Assembly (NCBI GenBank): GCA_947462335.1
Contig: OX381705.1
Span: forward strand, 1,550,001 to 1,614,000
DNA: 64,000 bases
Origin: Harmothoe impar
Taxonomy: Eukaryota > Annelida > Polychaeta > Phyllodocida > Polynoidae
Direction of reading: 5' to 3'
A program made the position numbers and the translations under genes. Under the pieces are notes generated by a model that did not search any database, had not been told where the DNA came from, and was given only the letters and a program-made list of their open reading frames with translations. The stretch's first letter is position 1. Each line of letters begins with the position of its first letter. Positions 22,601 to 32,944 of this stretch are shown in pieces.

Positions 22601-25600
22601 TCAGAAAAAAAAACAGAAAAAAAAACCAGACAGAGTGTATGTGTGTTAATCCTTTGAGGACCGCGAGCCGACTGAGGTGGCGGCGCAGTGCCCAGCCCAG
22701 TGTGGAGGTGATACTGCAGCTCCCCCTGGGTGGAGTGGCTGAGACTAATACTGTTCCTTCCAATATATATCCATATTTACCGGTAGTCAATATAGAGCAC
22801 AAAAAAGTCAGTGTCATTGTCGCGGAAACCACCCTCATGTGAAAGTCAGGCACAGGGACTTTCAGGTGAGGGTGGTTTCAGCGACAATGATGCTGGCTTT
22901 CCTGAGTGTGAGGCTTTGCCAAACCAACTCACTCGCTACAATTACAAATAGGGTAAGTTACCTGTTGTGAGCCCCTGTTGTCGGCGTGTAGGATGACGTG
23001 GTAGCCGGGATAGCCGGTCAAACAAAAGGTGTTCATACACCCCAAGGTGACCTTGTCTGTCACGGCCGCACCCTGACCGTCCTGGAGGCCTGCCACAAGG
23101 CACGAGTCTGGAAGACAGGAATAGTGACAGAATTATTGTGGGTACAATGTAGGGTGTTTACGCGTACCGCTGATAGCCGCTGAGGGCCGTTTCTCTACTC
23201 CTCGTTTGTATTTTCCCCTTTTTTGTAAGTTGCATGAGGGAGAGCATGAGAGACAGAGGCAAAGAGACAGAGGTAAAGCGAGGTAGAGGGAAAAACCTAT
23301 ATATAAAACGGCATTATTTGGCCGCTGGTACCCACCCCATTGAATCGGCCTTTAGGTGCTTGACAGGACCAGATGAACCAAAGGAGGCTAGATCGAAATA
23401 TGTATGTCTTTCAAAGCTAACTCAACTTTACTTCAATTATCATTTTGAGTCCTTTATATATGTTTATACTTCTTTCTATCATACTTATTCTCAGAATTCC
23501 ATTATATTTAAAAGAAAATCAACATAGATACCCAGTAATACAAATACCCTTAGTCTCCAGAGCAAACACTGCCAAACCCATGCACGTCGCTATGCTATGT
23601 TACTGGAAGCCAGAGTCTGCCGCACACTAAGTCAGATACCTGAGCTTTTCCTCCGGTATTTTGAGCTGACCAATCACGGTGCCCGTAGGTCCCACCGCCG
23701 CCAACAAGGGCCGATGTAACAACCGTACGTGGCAGACGTGGATAGATTTGCAGTCGTTTGCTCTGGAGACTACAAATACCCTCGCACAGAGGTTCTAGCA
23801 ATAAGAGGAGGTGAATTTCAACAAAAAAAAAAAAAGCGCTACTTATTGGTCTCAAAAAGCAAAAGCAGTACATAAACTGTTGGGTGAGGAGTATCATTGC
23901 ATGAGTCCCCATGGAGCAGTTGGTTAGCTGGTTGGCTCAATGGTTCTGAGGTTGTGGGTACGAATCCTGCTAGATACCTGGGCTCTCTAAGAGAAAACAA
24001 GCTCTTAAATATAATCACCTCCTAGGGGTGTATAAGTTGCTAAAATCGCTGTATATATTAGGGGTTCGAATTCTGCTTTTCTGTCTCTCTTCTTTTTTCT
24101 TTTTCTTTCATGAAACTGAACAATAACAGAACTATAACTAAACCCATTTTCCTTGAGACAATACAGTGGCGCCATCTACAGAAGAGAGGAGGATCATTGA
24201 GATTACTTGAAAAATATTTTTTTAAGATTACAGGTAAATGGGTGGCGTCTAGTGACTTGGCAACCCAGTAAACAAATAACGTTGTACACCATTTTATAAC
24301 GTTGTATAACGTTATATGTCGATGTTTTTCTAAGGCTCTTTAGTATGGCATAACGTTATGTAAAGTTTAAAACGTTATTTTGACGTGAAATAACGTTTTT
24401 TGTTAGCTAGGAAGTCCGTCCCTTGTTGCATGAGGGAGAGCATGAGAGACAGAGGCAGAGAGACAGCGGTAAAGCGAGGTAGAGGGAAGAACAGAGGTAG
24501 GGGGAGAGTGTTTTCAACCCTTTAATGACAGCATGCTGCTTTAACCCTCTAAGGGAAGCATAGGGTTTCAGGCTTAAATTGCTTTAATTCACTCTGGAGG
24601 CAAGGTACGATGGCTCTATGGCGACATGGGCATTTTGTAAAATCGACATGCAATATGAGGCCTACCATAAAACCCAGCCTATAAGACAAATTTTATTTTT
24701 GGCGTTTTTATTTTCTATCAGCCGAATGTTTTGTTGTAGTTGGGGGTTTGGCTTATAGGTGGGGTTATGATATATTAAGATTAAGAGAAAACGCTTTTAA
24801 AAGCTATTTTGTATGGGACAATTTTTTTTCTCAAGTTGTGGGTTCGGATTATAGGTAGGGTTGTCCTATAGGTGGGGTTTTACGGTAGTGACATGCGACA
24901 TGAGGCTCAAAAAGATAGTGATATAGGACATGGACAGTTCTTATAATCGACATGGGACATGACTATTATCAAACGACATAGACTTGCGACATGGTCATTT
25001 CTTAAAATCGACATGCGACATGGTAACCCCCCCCCCCCTCCTATCAAGGGCCCCACAGAAAGAGAAAAGGAGAGAGAGAGAAAGGGAGAGTGAGAGACAT
25101 AGGGAGAGAGAGAGAAAGAGAGAAGGAAGAAGGAAAAGTAGAGAGTGGATGAGGGGAGGGGGGGACCGGATCACAGTGTTGTGACTGGCCCGGGTCACTG
25201 CTACATACTCATGAGTCATTTCCTCATAAATGGATCCACAGTTAATCACTTAAAGTGGCATTCTCAACAAGGGTTTGCATGAAGTTTATGGTATATTCTG
25301 TTCTAGATGTCATTTAAATAAAGGCAAACAAAGAGAGTGGTGTGCTAGTAGATAGAGTACCCAACTCTGAGGAGCGTGGATAGATGGATATCAAGGTAGG
25401 ATACTATAGTAACACTATACTTTCTACCATAGAATAATAGCGTTAATTTACTTTAGTTATTTCCTATACTATTCTAACCATTATGATATATTAGCTTTAC
25501 TACAGCTTACTATAGTCTATTACAGTAAACATATAGTACTTACTATGGACAGCTATGTAAACTTACTATAGACTTATAGTGCTTTCACGAACAATAGTGG

Positions 25601-26133
25601 GGGTCTGGATAGGGGGTTCCCCATGTGGCATATCGATTTTAAGAAATGGCCATGTCCCTTGTCACGTAAATCCCCATCTCACATGTCGCCTCTAAGAACC
25701 TGTCATGTCCCTTGTTGAATCTAAGATATTGCCTATATGTCGGGTCAATTATGTTTCCCCTCATGTCATTAAGTTGAATTTAAGAAATGGCCATGTCGCC
25801 ATGTCGAATTTAGTGGTCCTTACCCACAATAGTAATTACAATGTTCTATTAGATTATAATATAAATGCAGGCTACAGTATCAAGTCACTGTTACCCCCTG
25901 CAATCATACAGGAACATGTTCAAAAGTTTCCGTGAGCCTTTGGCAAGGGGGAGGGGGGGGGGCAAATATTCCGAGTGTATGGGGAGGGGGGGGGCACCTC
26001 CGCCCAAAATTTAACCCCCCTGCAATTAATAAATGACCTTACCAGATGATACAGGGGTGGTTAAGACGGCCAGGAGGAGGAGTATTAAGGTGAGACGTGA
26101 GGCTGTGGTAGTAGTAGTAGTGGTAGTATCCAT
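19273..26133 (-). CDS. Five-exon gene for a single-pass membrane protein with two PY motifs
   Basis: Exons (minus): 26133-26043, 23107-22962, 22073-21945, 20956-20563 and 19697-19273. All phases agree (1, 0, 0, 1), giving 394 residues. Order: signal peptide (about 1-30), a Cys-containing ectodomain (about 31-200), a Thr/Pro/Trp-rich stalk (about 205-253), one transmembrane helix (about 262-287) ending in a CWCCCRKGKR palmitoylation/stop-transfer motif, and a Pro-rich cytoplasmic tail with PPPY (360-363) and PPSY (371-374). PPxY motifs bind WW domains, for example of Nedd4-type ubiquitin ligases, so trafficking control is plausible. The ectodomain is not recognised; the tail architecture recalls Shisa-like and WBP1-like proteins, but their Cys patterns are not matched. 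A paralog begins at 43-112. Confidence 0.8.
20563..20956 (-). CDS. Membrane-protein gene, exon 4
   Basis: The acceptor is TTGTTTCAG and the donor GTGAGT. It encodes 131 residues plus one base: the end of the ectodomain (LVGEGRVTHTSGD onward), a GCC pair, then a Thr/Pro-rich stalk with repeated WWW and WW. Phase 0 in, 1 out. Confidence 0.78.
21490..21565 (-). repeat. tRNA-like SINE head
   Basis: On the minus strand an A-box-like TAGCTCAGTTGACAG (21554-21540) and a B-box-like GTGTTCAAGCC (21520-21510) are spaced about as in tRNA genes. The arms do not fold fully, so this is a tRNA-derived repeat, not a tRNA gene. Confidence 0.35.
21945..22073 (-). CDS. Membrane-protein gene, exon 3
   Basis: Exactly 43 codons lie between a CTGCAG acceptor and a GTAAGT donor. 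Beta-strand-like segments include VEVDLQKGCYL and ILMSGNPVTWVLSGF. Phase 0 in and out. Confidence 0.75.
22105..22360. repeat. Palindromic repeat, GATGCATGAATGCAGCCCTGG family
   Basis: The core phrases ATGATGCATGAATGCAGCCC and CCAGGGCTGCATTATTGTCA are inverted around GGTTGAGACCCTCCCGG, with terminal CCTTACAGGGTTAA. Relatives occur at about 26285-26405, 27670-27945, 53545-53640, 57110-57320 and 62890-63310. Noncoding mini-element, in the intron before exon 3. Confidence 0.6.
22803..22905. repeat. Intronic hairpin with ~45-bp arms
   Basis: The arm AAAGTCAGTGTCATTGTCGC...GAAACCACCCTCA...GAAAGT is repeated in inverted form (ACTTTCAGGTGAGGGTGG...GCGACAATGATGCTGGCTTT) around a roughly 12-base loop. 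A few mismatches are present. Confidence 0.65.
22962..23107 (-). CDS. Membrane-protein gene, exon 2
   Basis: The acceptor is GTCTTCCAG and the donor GTAACT. It completes a split Gly-to-Asp junction codon and adds 48 residues with three Cys (DSCLVAG, LGCMNTFC). Phase 1 in, 0 out. Confidence 0.75.
23228..24494. repeat. Direct repeat pair of ~67 bp, 1.2 kb apart
   Basis: GCATGAGGGAGAGCATGAGA and the following purine-rich stretch through GAGGTAGAGGGAA occur at about 23231-23295 and 24429-24490. The intervening DNA includes an A13 run near 23821 and a dispersed ATAACGTT cluster at 24278-24405. A coding interpretation is not supported. Confidence 0.5.
24630..25030. mobile_element. CATGTCG-family mini-element with a second palindrome inside
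   Basis: ATCGACATG(C/T)GACATG phrases recur at 24640, 24890-24905, 24950-24960 and 25005-25022, the latter ending in CCATGTCGC complement form and a C-run. Nested inside is a palindrome bounded by CCATAAAACCCAGCCTATAA (about 24665) and GTGGGGTTTTACGG (about 24875). Other CATGTCG copies: 25615-25830, 27255-27455, 27990-28235, 32600-32760 and 37660-37945. Confidence 0.5.
25055..25160. repeat. GA-rich microsatellite
   Basis: An imperfect (GAGA)n run, purine-only for long stretches. It is simple sequence; open frames here are artefacts. Confidence 0.75.
26043..26133 (-). CDS. Membrane-protein gene, exon 1 (signal peptide)
   Basis: The ATG at 26133 begins MD followed by eight Thr, then a Leu-rich core and a TPVSSG cleavage-like end. 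The donor is GTAAGG. The eight Thr codons come from an ACC/ACT microsatellite. Confidence 0.8.
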
Positions 26134-26489
26134 GCTGTAAGGTATAGGTCCTGGAGTAGTGAGTGGTGTGTATAGAGGTGTGTCGTGTGTCATGTGTAGT
26201 GTGGGGACTGACTGGGGGCCACTGTATGTATACACACAGGGAGGTGTGGTGGTACAGAAAACAGGGGGGGGGGTACTCCACTACATAAATGGTGCGTGTT
26301 GATCCTTTAAGGACAGCATGTCACTAAAAGGTAACATTTGTTGTCATGATGCACTAATGCAACGCTGGCGAGTAACTTATCGGTTCTGCATTAGAGCATG
26401 TTACTAAGCGTTGTAATCAGTGGTAATGTACCCCAACTACTGGACTCTACTCTTTGTCGCCAGTATATATAATATATACTATATATACT

Positions 26490-26930
26490 GTATGAGCCTA
26501 ACTCGTGTAATAGCCGCACCTAGACTTTGTGCCGATCCTTTAAGCCGCACCAACTATCTGATTATGGTGACTTTAGTACTATACCATAGTAGGAAAACCC
26601 CTTGACCATGGGCTGTTCCTATAAGCCACACCAGCCATCTTATTCACGTACAAGCCGCGGCTTATACACGAGTGTTACGGTATGCTGTATGTGGCCGCAT
26701 GTACCATAAAACCTCGTGTATAAGCCGCGGCTTGTACACTTTCTTTTGATACCTAACATGCCTATATAGGGTGCTGCTTATATGAGAGTTTTTATAAGTA
26801 TACATGTACTACAGTACCAAATTAACAGTTCTCAGATGGCCTCTGCGGCTTATAGGATCGCACCAAACTCGGGGTGCGGCTTATACGCGAGTTAGGCTTA
26901 TACGCCATGTTTTACGGTATATAAGTTATG
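26490..26930. mobile_element. Two adjacent ATAAGCC-family MITEs
   Basis: 26490-26690 runs from ACTGTATGAGCCTAACTCGTG to CACGAGTGTTACGGTA. 26700-26925 runs from TACCATAAAACCTCGTGTAT to GCCATGTTTTACGGTA, in inverted internal orientation. Both contain GCCGCACC or GGTGCGGC phrases. Confidence 0.6.
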
Positions 26931-29057
26931 TTGTTATATTATAACACCATTCAGCCTGGAGTGCCCCCCCACACTCAGTAGGTGAGGCAGCACGGTGACG
27001 TCACAGGTCGTGAGGCCGTGTGCAGCCATGTGTGACTCTTCTCTCTGTGTCACTGCGTCTGAGCTGGGCGAGGTGGGGCCAGCTTGGGTCTTGGTCAGGA
27101 TGAGGCTAAATACGGACCGTGGTCGTGGGGAAAGCCGGGGTAGGTTAGGGGGGGAGGGGAGCTGACATCATAAACAATGACAGCCATTCCCAAATATAAA
27201 CAGTTACAGCTGGGAAGCACAGGGAGATTCAAGTTAGAAGGCGTACTGGGGCCATTCATAAGGGGGGGCCCTTGTCCCATGTCGATTTTAAGATATACTC
27301 ATGTGGCCATATCGATTTTAAGAAATATCTATGTCGTTGTATCGATTTTAAGAAGCACCCATGTCCTATGTTACTTCCTATTTATTCTTCATGTCACATG
27401 TCAATAAAGGTTAAAAAGCCCATGTCGCCGTGTCAAATTCAAGGGTCTAGGATAATCATACTCACCTACCAAGTCTTGTCGACCTTTTCAACAAAAAAAG
27501 GGCTTCTTCTTGGGGCCAATATCATTAATGATGGTAAATTATTACCAGAATAATGCAGCCCATTAAATTGTGCGAATTAACCTAAAAAGGTATAAAATGC
27601 AATAAAAAGAATCGACGTGTCTAGCCTTTTATTTCGGCCATATTACCTGAACACCCCCTTCTTTTCGTGACCCATCAGCCCTTTAAGGACGGCCTAATGT
27701 ATTTATGCATCATGCTCTTGGTCCTCATGATGCTTGAATGCAGCCCTGGCCAATAAATTGCAAGTACTGCATACATGCATCATCCTGACCCTAGGGGGTT
27801 GATACACTCTCAAACTTCAAAGGGTCGTCATGATGCACCAATGCAGCACTAGCGAGTTACTCACCAGGGCTGTATCAGTGCATCATGACGACCATGGGTA
27901 TGATGTATGAATGCATTATGCCCTACTTAATGCCGGGTTAATAATAAACACTCCCTAACAGAGTACATTATGAAATGGTTGTCACCAAAAGACCATCCCA
28001 TATAGGGGCCCTTGATGGGGGGGTCCCCATGTCGCATGTCGGTTTTAAGAAATGGCCATGTCGCATGTCTATGTCGCTTAAAAATGCTCATGTCCCATGT
28101 CGATTTTAAGAACTGTTCATGTCCCATGTCACTATCCTTTTAAGCCTCATGTCGCATGTCACTAGGCCTCATGTCGCATGTCGAATTTAAGAAATGCCCA
28201 TGTCGCCATGTCGAATTTAGGGGTCTAGGGCCATCATATATATTCCCGGAGTCACCATTTGTGGTGTTGTGGTCTGACTTTACACATTATACTCCCTATA
28301 CCTGTTACTGCAGTGACGTAGGAGAAGGGGTCCCGACATTCCCACTACCGGTACCGCTATTTATAGATACGCCCCCAAACCCCATCACAGAAGGGGAGTG
28401 CGCGCATTTTTTTATTCCCCCCTCCCCCTACAGGCCGAAAATAGGCAAGAACACGTGACCTTTGAAGCATTGTAGGTCCAGATCGCCCCCCCCCCCCATC
28501 AACGGGTCCACATTTTTTTGACCCCCCCCCCCCCCGTTGTTAAAAATGTATCCCTCTTTAAATATGTTTCGGCCCCCTAAAGTGTAAAAATTGTCAATCC
28601 CTCTTGGGGGGGAGGGGACAAATTTCACCTGTTTTGAGCAAAACAGCCAGCACATTACCATGCTTCAGAGGGCCCGCACACATCAATTTTCAACCGATGG
28701 GGGGGGGGGGGGGGGCTGTAAAAAAAGTGTTGCGCTCTCTGCTAAAATCCACCACACCTCTGTTTTGTTACAAAATGATCACTTCCTTGACCTTGTTCCC
28801 CTTCAGCCATGCAGCCCGGCCCGACAACGACATAGCTGTGCTGCCCCCTGGTAGACCCCGGTGACACTACAACCCTGGGTGCCATTAGTTCATGAACTAG
28901 CCCCCAGAGGGCCCTGGTGTGGCAGCCTCCTGTGCCATGATACAGCTTTTACTGTCATCTCAATATCCCAAACTGACGCTATGCTTTCCCGGGGGGGGGG
29001 GGCACTCCCTCAGAATTACAGACTACGTGTGAACACGATTCCAAGAGAGAGGGTATT

Positions 29058-29510
29058 AGTTCTGAGCAGGGAATCCCTCGTGAGACTTAGGCAGTGACTA
29101 TACACCCACACACCATAACGTGCCAGGAACAGGTGTAAGTGACTAGAGCAGAACTGGAACGGGAAATGATCGCTGGTGTCAGTGTACACACAGTGCGTGT
29201 GGGAACAAAATTAGAGGCTTATAGAGGTCTTAGTGGTGGCTGGGGGGAGGGAGGCAGGTAGGCAGGGAGGGGGTGGGGGCGGGGTTTTTCACTGACAAGC
29301 ACACCCCCTGCCTTTTTCTATCCCCTAGCATGGGAAGGCTTCCCACTCTGAATAAATGCACAAGTCCTCTAGCCAGAATCCTCCAACCTACACTCAGAAT
29401 ACCACACAGAATACCCCCCCTCCCCCAAAGCTCCATATATAGTAACAAGCTACAAGACAAATCAGACAAATCAGAATAAGTAAATAATCTTGATGTTACC
29501 TTTACCTAGA
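29058..29510. repeat. Upstream block, second copy
   Basis: Closely similar to 240-650 in two consecutive stretches (AGTTCTGAGCA.GGAATCCCTC and the block with ACCCCCTGCC.TTTTCTATCCC). It lies about 3 kb upstream of the membrane-protein start; the gap between is filled by mini-elements absent from the other copy. Confidence 0.6.
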
Positions 29511-30816
29511 GGTAGGCAAGTCAGGAGGTGGGTATATAGGAAAGGAGACAGGCAGAGAGCTTCAGAGGCAGCGAGACAGACAGCATTGATCCCTGGGGCC
29601 CATATATATGTGTTTTACTTGGGTCAGCTGGTTTTGCCCATATTTAGGTTAAATGGTTCTTTTTGTCGTGATTTAAGGATATTTTCCGGCTAGATATTAA
29701 GCAATCCCTCCAATAAACCCAAATTGTACCAACGTTTCAAACCCTACCAATATTATAATGACTCCTATATGGCTTATTTATATTGCTGATGTATCGCCCA
29801 CCCCCTCAGGTACATGGCACAATAGGTTTTAACTATACTCCTTTATTCATTTTGGACCCCTTAGCACATGAAAAAAAAAACTGTTTCGTGAAAACCAGCC
29901 TTACACATAATAACCACCTCTGCAGTATTTAGGGGATTCGGGTTATCAAATCCATGACCAATAAAAGATCAGAATAGTGGTTGTTTACAGTGTATTGTCA
30001 GTGGGTGGAACATATTTATGCACCTTAAATATATGCACCTTTGCATATTTAAAAATTAACATTTGCATATTGAAAATAAATTGGACATGTCTAGCAGGTT
30101 TCTATCTATAAAAGGGTCTATCTGGAACAATTTTGAACTATGGTTTCAGGTGGGAATAGAAAGTTTAAGCACCTGCTTAAAAACCAACCAATGTGTAGTC
30201 AATTGAGTCTGCTAACAAGGAGCAAACAAACCCAGTTATGCTTTTCAGTTATGCAAGCAAGACACATTTATTCAGATAGCCTACTAACAACCAGCTAAAG
30301 ATACGTGTGGTTTGGGAAAAGCAATAAAAGTTCTGAACATCAGTCAACCAGCGACCTGAACCAAGTCGGAAACGAGTTCCCCTGATCCAAAGCTGGCTTA
30401 TTATTGCATGATTGCGGTAATACTTGCAGCATAGTAATATATTATAAAACTACTGTAGCAGGGAAAAGGTAAATATTGATGGTTAACAGATTCATTTTGT
30501 TATAATTTGGAATAAATCCTGTAGCCATTTTGTAACCAAGCATAGGGATGTTGAGCTATACATTAAAGTATTAAAACATCCTGTGGCTCTTACTTGCATG
30601 AGATCTGGCACGTATGCCAGTTCCCTGCAAATGGATACAACACTGTGTCTGAGGAAACCCTTGCACACTGCAGCCACTTCAACCAAACCAAAACAGCATA
30701 ATGCAAATGGGCAGGAAACAGTTCTGTCTTTCAGCCTGAGTCTTTATCAGGGAATGACCACCATACTATGAAGGTGTTTCTTAAATGTTAATTTCCTGAG
30801 GGATAAGTTCATGAAT

Positions 30817-31103
30817 CTAGACTGTAGTTGACGTTGGCTTGATTCTCAGCGCGTACATTTTATTGTAGTAAGGCAACCCGTCATTTATAGCTTTCTGGAC
30901 CTCCTCCGGTAACTCTGACATGGCCAGGTTACTTGGTGGCTTGTCTGTGCTTGGCTCGAACGTCCTGGAGTTGAGGACATGTGTAAACCAGCCGGGGGGC
31001 CAGTCCTTACACATGACGCCGGTCTGAGGGTCCTTGTCCCAGTCTATCATACCCTGCTGGAAGTCTACACCCACCCGGGTACAGTACTGCCTCAGGACAT
31101 CCT
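30817..31103 (-). CDS. Sulfotransferase-like gene, exon 5
   Basis: The acceptor is TGTCCCTACAG. Two bases complete a Glu codon split by the 10.2-kb intron, then 94 codons (DVLRQYCTRVGVDFQQGM onward) end in TAG at 30817-30819. This is the family's C-terminal domain with DWDKDPQTG. Confidence 0.82.
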
Positions 31104-32768
31104 CTGTAGGGACACAATCATAGTACTGGGTCAAGGCTTTTTTTCCTTTATTAGTTTTAAGACACTGTGCTAAGAAATACACCAAGGTAGAGGTTAGGAC
31201 AGCACAATATAGCACAATATGTGAAAGAATATGAAAAATATAAATGACTTCAAATGTGTATTACTTCAAAGCAAAGTCCCATGTCAAGGGAAAATATTGT
31301 TCCTGCATGTTTCAGTGAGTATGATTTTAGTATGATTTTAGCTTATTCATATTTTCATGGTGAGTAGTATAGTATGTATCGGAACGGGACTATGGTTAAC
31401 TACTGTTTATTACTTAATCGACATGCAGCCAATCAGAGGCCTCCCTTTTGGCGGAAAATTCAAAAGCAGCCAATGAGAGGCCTCCCTTTTGGCGGGAAAT
31501 TCAAATAGGTCACGTGACCGGAAGTGACCTACTTCTGGTCACGTGACCTTTGGGCGGGAAATTCAAATAGGTCACATGACCGGAAGTGACCTACTTAAGA
31601 GGGTCACGTGACCACCATGTTGGCGGGAAATTCAAATAGGTCACGTGACTGGAAGTGACCTACTTAAGGGGGTCACGTGACTACTAGGTTGGCGCGAATT
31701 TCAAATAAGTCACTTGAGATTTTTATGGATAAATAAATTTTAAAAAGAAAAAGCAAGCTGAAAGCTTGCTAAAAAATATTTTTAAAATGTGGCTCTTTTT
31801 TTTTAGGGGGGGGAGGGGCACTCTGGGGGGCACTCTTTAAGATGCATGGGGGGGGAGGGGGGGAGGGGGGGGAGGGGGGGAAGGGTTTTTCAGAGTAAGA
31901 CTCGCTCTCTGCCTTCTCTTTTAGAGGGCAGAGAGGCGAGCTCTCTTGATCAATTAACAGTTTACATTTTTCTTAGATGTCATCTGACAGCTTCTTGCTA
32001 GGCCAAGATATTGTTAAATAAACAACTTGGAAAGCTAATTACAGTTTTCTGGGCTTGAAATATAGGCCTTCAACAGCCCCCTGTTTTACAGCCATTTGGT
32101 CAGCGACAGCCCCCCTCTTCTCATCTTACACAGAGGCAAATATCAGAGTCACCCAATGGCGCCTAAACCACTCTTAGACAAGGGTCAGGCACTGCTGGAC
32201 TATAATAGATGGGTCAAGGACCATTCTACTGAGGGTCAGGCTAGGCCGGACATTCAATAACAGGCTGGACTTTGGCAAACTTGCTTGAAAGTCTGACCAT
32301 GCTGGATCCTTATGCCACAGTCTGTCAATGCTGGCCAGACTTTCAAGCAAGTTTGCCAAAGGCCAGCCTGTCATTGAATGTCCGACCTAGCCTGCCTGAC
32401 CCTTAGTAGAACGGTCCTTGACCCATCTATTATAGTCCAGCAGCACCTGACCCTTGTATGAGAGTAGTATTGGCGCCATTGGCTGACTCTGATATTCGCC
32501 TGTGTGCATGAGGGGAGGAGAGGGTTCACAGCTACAGCTCTCTTAAGGCAAAGCTTGCGCTTATAGAGCCCTACTAGTGGAGGTCTGGATGAGGAGGCTA
32601 TGGCGCTTGTCTTAAAAAAAAATAGCCATGGCGCATGTCGATGTCGCTTAATTATGCTCATATCTCATGTCGATTTTAAGAATTGCTCATGTCACCTGTC
32701 ACTATGTTTTTCAAGCTTCATGTCAAATGTCACTAGGCTTCATCTCGAATTTAGCGGTCCACACTGCC

Positions 32769-32799
<31 letters not shown>

Positions 32800-32896
32800 T
32801 CGGTGCTGCTGCTTGTGCTGCTCGTGCAGCTGCTGCAGCTGCAGCAGCAGCAGCAGCTGCTGCAGTTGCTGACGATGTCATGGATGCTGTTGACAG

Positions 32897-32944
<48 letters not shown>

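Larger units (their letters stand above)
26134..30816. other. Intergenic region rich in mini-elements
   Basis: The 4.7 kb between the membrane-protein start and the sulfotransferase end holds two ATAAGCC-family palindromes (26490-26690 and 26700-26925), two CATGTCG-family elements (27255-27455 and 27990-28235), a GATGCATGAATGCAG palindrome (27670-27945), a C/G-homopolymer element (28380-28790) and the duplicated upstream block. No coding exon supported. Confidence 0.5.

Noticed and set aside
23920..23970. tRNA-like SINE head
   Set aside because: A and B box spacing is too short for a tRNA-derived promoter.
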